Part shown: positions 60,073-64,000 of the stretch, piece after piece | Position numbering within the stretch: position 1 is the first letter of the stretch | Layout of the letters: the number at the start of each line of letters is the position of its first letter | From: an archaeon | Lineage (GTDB): Archaea > Thermoproteota > Nitrososphaeria > Nitrososphaerales > UBA183 | Direction: 5' to 3' | Assembly: GCA_021828185.1 (NCBI GenBank) | Contig: JAKASI010000003.1 | Location: forward strand, 1-64,000 | DNA: 64,000 nucleotides | Translations under genes and position numbers: made by a program | Notes under the pieces: generated by a model | Databases searched by the model: none | Told to the model about the DNA's origin: nothing | Seen by the model: only the letters and a program-made list of their open reading frames with translations

Positions 60073-60468
60073 TCAATCCTCTGATTTCGCGAACCTCGAG
60101 AGGTTCTCGACGTGCAGAAAGACCCCCCGCGACGCCGCCTTCAGCCTCCTCCGCTCTTCGAGGGAGGTCCTTATGCCGTCGTGGTTCAGCCTTTTGACGA
60201 ACTTCGCCGCGAGTGAAGCGCCTTCCCTGTCAAGGTCGGTCAGCACCATCACCTTCTTCAGTCGGGGGACGCCCGCGCCGCCTTTCCGAGCCACCGCCGG
60301 GACCGTTATCAGACTCCCGTCGTAACCGAGCAGACGCATCGCCCTCTCGTCCCTGGGCCCCTCGATGAGAAGCGCCCACCCTTCCTCCGACCGCTGGTTG
60401 AGGTCCCTCACGAAGCCGGCAAGGAACTCCCGGAACCCCTCGTAGACCTTCTTGTGCCCGACTGTCAT
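60073..60468 (-). CDS. Small Toprim-domain protein
   Basis: The 131-residue stand-alone Toprim domain has WALLIEGPRDERAMRLLGYDGSLITV (Glu region), then KKVMVLTDLDREGASLAAKFVKRL with the DxD pair. Single-domain Toprim proteins are known in archaea near DnaG but their role is unclear; nuclease or nucleotidyl-transfer activity is possible. It sits upstream of dnaG on the same strand with 101 bases between. Confidence 0.8.
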   Translation of the reverse strand: MTVGHKKVYEGFREFLAGFVRDLNQRSEEGWALLIEGPRDERAMRLLGYDGSLITVPAVARKGGAGVPRLKKVMVLTDLDREGASLAAKFVKRLNHDGIRTSLEERRRLKAASRGVFLHVENLSRFAKSED

Positions 60469-60559
60469 GTCGACGCCTCTCTTGGAATGTTGCCCGTCTC
60501 TGACGAGCCCGGATCATGTCCCTGCTTTCAGCGGGGAGCATCACCGAGCCTCTTCAACG

Positions 60560-60642
60560 GGCAAACGGCTTCCGTCTGTCGCGCGACTGGGTAAACCATC
60601 CGCTCATCAAAGCGTTTCCGCCTTCGCAGGTGGCCGTTTGCC
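60560..60642. repeat. 10-bp inverted repeat in an intergenic stretch
   Basis: GGCAAACGGC (60560-60569) pairs with GCCGTTTGCC (60633-60642) over a 63-base loop. It lies upstream of the Toprim gene start and before the decayed tract, so it could be a leader structure, an RNA, or a mobile-element scrap. The remaining 60469-60716 shows only a TATA-like GGCTTATAAGC near 60681-60691. Confidence 0.4.
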
Positions 60643-60716
60643 GCGCTTTTGAAAGCCGTCGATGTCCGTTTAATGACTTGGGGCTTATAAGCGTGAATCA
60701 GCCATTCGGGATTGTC

Positions 60717-61089
60717 TCAGGATACTGCTCTTGAAATCACCGGGTCGGCCGGACTTGACCGCGTCGCTTCTGGCGGGGGCAGAGAGGCCTTTCGAACTTC
60801 GTCGTTGCCCAACGTCTGACCACTTCGTTCGGCGTCTGGTTCTCCACAGATCCGGCACGTCGTGTCGTCAAGGAAGGTCTGGCCGCGACTAGCCTCCCTT
60901 CGTCCCCGAGATACTCAATCCTGAGCCCGAAGCGCCGCCTGGGTTCCGGTGGTTCGCCATAGTACCCCCGAGCCTTAAGACGGCCTCTTCCATGCTCATC
61001 GCCACGTTTCCGGTCTGCTTACGGATCTTCTCCAGCATGAGCCTTTGCAGCACCTCGCATCCGGGGTCCAGTATTTCCTTCGTGGCACT
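60717..61089 (-). pseudogene. Decayed C-terminal half of an interrupted gene
   Basis: Downstream of the IS110 relic the minus strand reads SATKEILDPGCEVLQRLMLEKIRKQTG, continues into MEEAVLRLGG, then needs a one-base shift to continue YYGEPPEPRRRFGLRIEYLGDEGRLV, and a further shift to reach CRICGEPDAERS. Its beginning follows a TAG (61090-61092). The first block resembles the second half of DUF3227-type small archaeal proteins, whose first half lies at 62217-62498, so the two may be one gene split by the insertion. Confidence 0.45.
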
Positions 61090-61233
61090 CTATGCAACTT
61101 TGGCTGTCTTAGACTCTTCGGCTTTCACCTTCTCTCCCGAAGAGGCTGGCACACAACTTTTCGGGGACAACCCCATCTTCCTTGCGATTCGCCCCTACGA
61201 GACGCATTCCCTATTCACATGCCGGGGATGCCC
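61090..61233 (-). other. IS110-family downstream flank with hairpin potential
   Basis: This roughly 144-base non-coding stretch between transposase end and host remnant contains GGGG-TTGT-CCCC and other short hairpins. IS110/IS1111 elements carry a guide (bridge/seek) RNA in one flank; the 5' flank here is almost nil, which would leave this side. No conserved core was recognised, so this is a guess. Confidence 0.25.
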
Positions 61234-62220
61234 TCAGTGCATAGACCAAGGAGATAGCTCCTCGTAGGTTTGACTCCTCTTCAGCATCGAGTAGGCGAAG
61301 GGGGTCAACTTCCTTGCCACCTCGGTGGTCGCTTTCTTCTCTCCTCTCTCCCGTTTCAGCCTCATGTTCCTCCTCAGAAATCTGTCCCCTGTCTTGGTTA
61401 TGTGCCCCATCAAGCTCACATCACCTGACTGATGCATGGAAGGGGCCAACCCCAGGTACGCGGCCAGATGTTTCGAGTCCTGGAAGCGGTTGATGTCACC
61501 AGTCGAAGACGAAAGGAAGGGCGCCGTGTGCGGACCGACGCCTGGGAGGGTGTCGAGCAGCTTCGCATTTTGGTCCATGGGGACCGCGTTCGCTATCTGC
61601 GAGTCGAGCCTCTCGATGATCGAGCCGACCAGCTCCAGCTCGTCAAGCCTGAAGTCTACCTCCTGCAGCCTGAGCTCCCGGAGCCTCTTCCTCCCCTCGT
61701 AGCTGAAGGTGTCCTTGGCTTCCATCCCTCTCCTCTTCAGGAGCCACCTGATGGTGGTCTTCGGCTGCGCCCTCCGCAGTCCGTACTTCACCCTGTCAGC
61801 GACGACGAAATTTCTTCTCCCTGGTCTCTTCGTCTGTCATGTAGGATGTGGGGAGGAAGTTGGTCCTTAGAAGCTCCCCAGCACCCTTGCATCAGCCCTG
61901 TCGTGCTTCAGCCTGCTCCTGGCAATGAGTCTCACGTTGTTCGGGTCAGCGACGGAGAACCTGCAGGATAGCAGCCTGGAGAGCCTGTCGTAGGTTGGGT
62001 TGACGAACCTCACCGATTCCATTGCTATCTGCTTTTCTCCGGGGAGAGCTGTCACGAAGGACTCCAGGTTGCCGGTCGGAATCCTCTTCTCCATCAGGAG
62101 GGAACCATCTTGGCCAAAGACCGCCAGCTGGGACTCCCTTTCGTGTAGATCCACCCCTACGAACAGGGTGGAGTCTTGGTTTTGCGTCATACCCTTGGAT
62201 GCGAATCGCTTCCTCTTCAA
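61234..62220 (-). mobile_element. Decayed IS110-family transposase
   Basis: The N-terminal DEDD part (VGVDLHERESQLAVFGQ...) starts at 62220 and stops at 61867. The Transposase_20 part (LLDTLPGVGPHTAPFLSSS, FQDSKHLAAYLGLAP) occupies 61234-61791. Translating between them needs two one-base shifts, near 61873 and 61810, to link LGELLRTNFLPTSYMTDEETREKKF and VVADRVKYGLRRAQ. So the element is inactive by its own transposase unless these are sequence errors. It lies between two parts of another decayed gene. Confidence 0.85.
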
Positions 62221-62498
62221 CGGTCATAGGGTTCACCTGGGTTGTAGGCAAGGTCTTCTCTGTGCAGCCCGTAGCGCCCGCTCAGGACTGCGTCGGCCAC
62301 GTTCGCCCCGCTCCCCCCCACGACATTGAGCGCCTCGTCGAGGACTCCGACCAGCACCGCGACATAGGGCGGGTGTCGAGTGGGGGAAGGGAGGACTTCC
62401 TGTTTCTTCGTCGCATCAGCGGCAGGAATCTTTCCGGCTAACGTTCTTCCAGAAGCCGCGAGTCTTTCAGGCGGCGGCTCAGGCTTAAGCACGTCCAT
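62217..62498 (-). pseudogene. N-terminal half of a DUF3227-like gene truncated by the IS110 element
   Basis: The 93-codon frame ends within four bases of the IS110 start. After a Pro/Ala-rich lead, it reads AVLVGVLDEALNVVGGSGANVADAVLSGRYGLHREDLAYNPG, the pattern of small archaeal proteins that I remember as DUF3227 (LxxAL...G...YYxLxxxYGLxxEDIPxxPE). The family's next block, FxxALExIFGPGAxxLE, is missing here but a similar block (ATKEILDPGCEVLQRLMLEKI) lies on the other side of the IS at 61089. The family name is from memory and unverified. Confidence 0.5.
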
Positions 62499-62857
62499 TC
62501 TCGGTTTGATTCCTCAACACAATCGTCTTGCCTTTAGGACGGGAGTGGAAGCTACGCTCACTCAGCTTATGCCTCATATGCGCCTGGAGCTCCAAGCTGT
62601 TTCTCCGCGTCATCAGGATACAGATGAATTACCATAGCGTTGGTTAGAAGTAATTCGACTTCGGCGTAGACACCAACAACTGTACCTGCCCTCGCCCTCG
62701 CTCGCAGCTAATGTCTAAACTCTTCACTATCACCTGCTGGAAATGAGAAAAGTCAACTGCTCATAGCAACGAGGTTTAGGAGGCTGCGCTAATTCTGTTG
62801 TTAGATAGGCTAACGTTGCCCCACACCGCCCTAACGCATTAGCATTTAGCAAAATGA

Positions 62858-62998
62858 TAGGTTGTTGAATAACTACCGCTCAACGCACGCAGTTGGTAGA
62901 TCAGGACCCGGTGAACGTGTGGATTTGAGCAGCCGGTGACAAGCTGCGGCCCTCAAACTGCTAACAACGACGGTAGAGTCGAGTTATTCAACAATGCT
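62858..62998. mobile_element. MITE-like element
   Basis: The 141-bp element has terminal inverted repeats (TTGTTGAATAACT at 62862-62874 and its complement at 62982-62994; imperfect to 17 bases) and is flanked by the 9-base direct repeat GCAAAATGA (62849-62857 and 62999-63007), a target duplication. It contains no ORF and some internal symmetry. A mobiliser is not present in the window. The preceding 62499-62848 is AT-richer, with no gene seen. Confidence 0.7.
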
Positions 62999-63041
62999 GC
63001 AAAATGAGGAATCCTTATACGATTATCATTGATTTTCTAGT

Positions 63042-63578
63042 TTGATGTCTGCGGAAAAGAAGCGAATTGGACTTCTTGTGGGGTTGGTTTTAGCGGTACG
63101 TCTCATAGGCCCTGCTGTTTACGCCTACACAACGTCACAGACAGGAGGCCATGACAAGGGAACGGTCGACGCTTTGGCCGCAACTCCCCTATCTCCGAGC
63201 GGATCGTATCCGGATCAGGCCACGTCTTGTCAAACTAGTTCTGACGGCGGAGCCTATGGTTGGGTTACGGCTTGGGGAGCCAATGGCATTGCGTATCAGG
63301 AGGAATACTACACAAAGGTGATAACCTCGCATGGGTCAGGAAGTTATGCTCAAGCCGCGTCGTATTGGGATCTTCAATGGGCGTTTGGACCAAAAGAGTA
63401 TCTGAACACAGGGCAAACATATAGCACGAATCTGATAACGCAGGACAACACCAAGAGTGAGATACTCGTGTGGGATGGAACCAACCCAATGACGAACCCA
63501 ACTAATTACTTGGTTCCCATGGTTTACAACATGTCGCCATGTCCTGCTTGCTCAGGACCGCAAATCCCATCCCCGTAG
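63042..63578 (+). CDS. Exported protein, unknown
   Basis: The 178-residue protein begins with a basic MMSAEKKR and a hydrophobic signal segment (residues about 9-28) ending near VYAYTTSQ. The mature part is rich in Tyr, Gly, Ser and Thr, with three Cys (SCQTSS and CPACSG). No domain recognised. It starts near a TATA-like TTATACGATT (63015-63025). The following gene is also exported. Confidence 0.7.
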   Translation: MMSAEKKRIGLLVGLVLAVRLIGPAVYAYTTSQTGGHDKGTVDALAATPLSPSGSYPDQATSCQTSSDGGAYGWVTAWGANGIAYQEEYYTKVITSHGSGSYAQAASYWDLQWAFGPKEYLNTGQTYSTNLITQDNTKSEILVWDGTNPMTNPTNYLVPMVYNMSPCPACSGPQIPSP

Positions 63579-63613
63579 AGGCCCACTGGGAGGCTCATGC
63601 GAGACTGAGAAGT

Positions 63614-64000
63614 ATGAACGCAAGGGCGCCCATGTCCAGCTTAGACGTTCCAGAGGCGAAGGCAGGCAAGAAATGGCTCGCCCTAGGAGTTATAGCGGGC
63701 GTCCTCGTCATTTCCTTGGTTGGGGTTCTGTTGTTGCGTGGGAGTGGACCCGGCCAAGTCACTACGTCGAGCGGGTATACCGTCTATCCCCAGGGTAACG
63801 TGACCGTTGTCCAACCCAACACGGCACGTGGAATCGAGTTCCTGATTTCCACCAATGGGACAATCAGCGGGAGTTTCAAGGCGACTGGAAATGTCACTGT
63901 CTACATCCTGTCCGAGGAAGAATGGAACTATTTCCCAATGTATCATAATGGAGTGGCATCCTGTCCTCTGGCCTGTCCCCCGTATTTCATCCTCAAGGAC
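63614..64000 (+). CDS. Membrane-anchored extracellular protein (partial, runs off window)
   Basis: From ATG 63614 (or 63632) the frame gives a short basic start, one membrane helix (WLALGVIAGVLVISLVGVLLL), then an exported beta-rich region with QGNVTVVQPN, STNGTISGSFKATGNVTVYIL and CPLACPPYF, cut by the window edge. The pattern resembles archaeal surface proteins with N-glycosylation sequons. The function is unknown. It follows the exported gene by 36 bases and may share its transcript. Confidence 0.65.
   Translation, partial: MNARAPMSSLDVPEAKAGKKWLALGVIAGVLVISLVGVLLLRGSGPGQVTTSSGYTVYPQGNVTVVQPNTARGIEFLISTNGTISGSFKATGNVTVYILSEEEWNYFPMYHNGVASCPLACPPYFILKD

Overview
The window is archaeal. It carries archaeal DnaG primase, pelota, a TtuA/Ncs6-type tRNA thiolase, a 7S SRP RNA, the L3-L4-L23-L2-S19 ribosomal run preceded by its SPOUT protein, HMG-CoA reductase, two Lhr helicases and seven tRNA genes, six of them interrupted, mostly at non-canonical positions. 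GC-rich coding, leaderless TTTAAA/CTTATA promoters, frequent TTG/GTG starts and disrupted tRNAs fit a heterotrophic Thermoproteota/Thaumarchaeota-type lineage. I cannot place it to genus from sequence alone.

Layout. 1-67 is the start of a chromosomal gene. 113-8530 looks like an integrated element: a 15-bp direct repeat, one copy being the 3' end of tRNA-Ile(GAU), brackets a tyrosine recombinase (next to the tRNA), a two-domain HTH regulator with a small membrane partner, a set of exported or membrane-anchored proteins and a transposase scrap. 8.5-15.6 kb holds tRNAs, purB, a CBS protein, Hsp20, HtpX, tRNA-Val, HMG-CoA reductase and DedA. 15.6-21.1 kb is a histidine-degradation block (hutU, hutI, hutH and an arginase-fold hutG candidate). 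21.3-26.1 kb holds a metal-uptake operon under a DtxR-type repressor with a clear operator, then an MFS transporter. 26.2-30.2 kb is the ribosomal run, ending at S19. 30.2-38.7 kb has a P5C-type aldehyde dehydrogenase and a lipoate operon: regulator, lipA, fused E1 alpha-beta, E2, E3, lipB.

38.8-49.5 kb is the most interesting region. Two Lhr helicases flank a three-gene minus-strand operon that I read as a compact SMC5/6-like complex: a 668-residue SMC-type ATPase with Smc6-like head motifs, a kleisin, and a MAGE/KITE-like tandem winged-helix protein. The second Lhr is followed by an unknown conserved protein and a metallophosphoesterase, a known Lhr partner. This makes a candidate DNA-repair or chromosome-maintenance island.

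49.4-60.5 kb holds thioredoxin, a Nudix hydrolase, an MntR-Nramp pair, a phosphoribosyltransferase, tRNA-Val(UAC), enolase, a three-intron tRNA-Ser(GCU), SRP RNA, the tRNA thiolase, a site-2 protease with an inserted Ig-like domain, pelota, DnaG and a small Toprim protein. 60.5-63.0 kb is decayed: a frameshifted IS110-family transposase appears to split an older gene, and a 141-bp MITE-like element with a 9-bp target duplication follows. The window ends in two exported-protein genes, the second cut by the edge.
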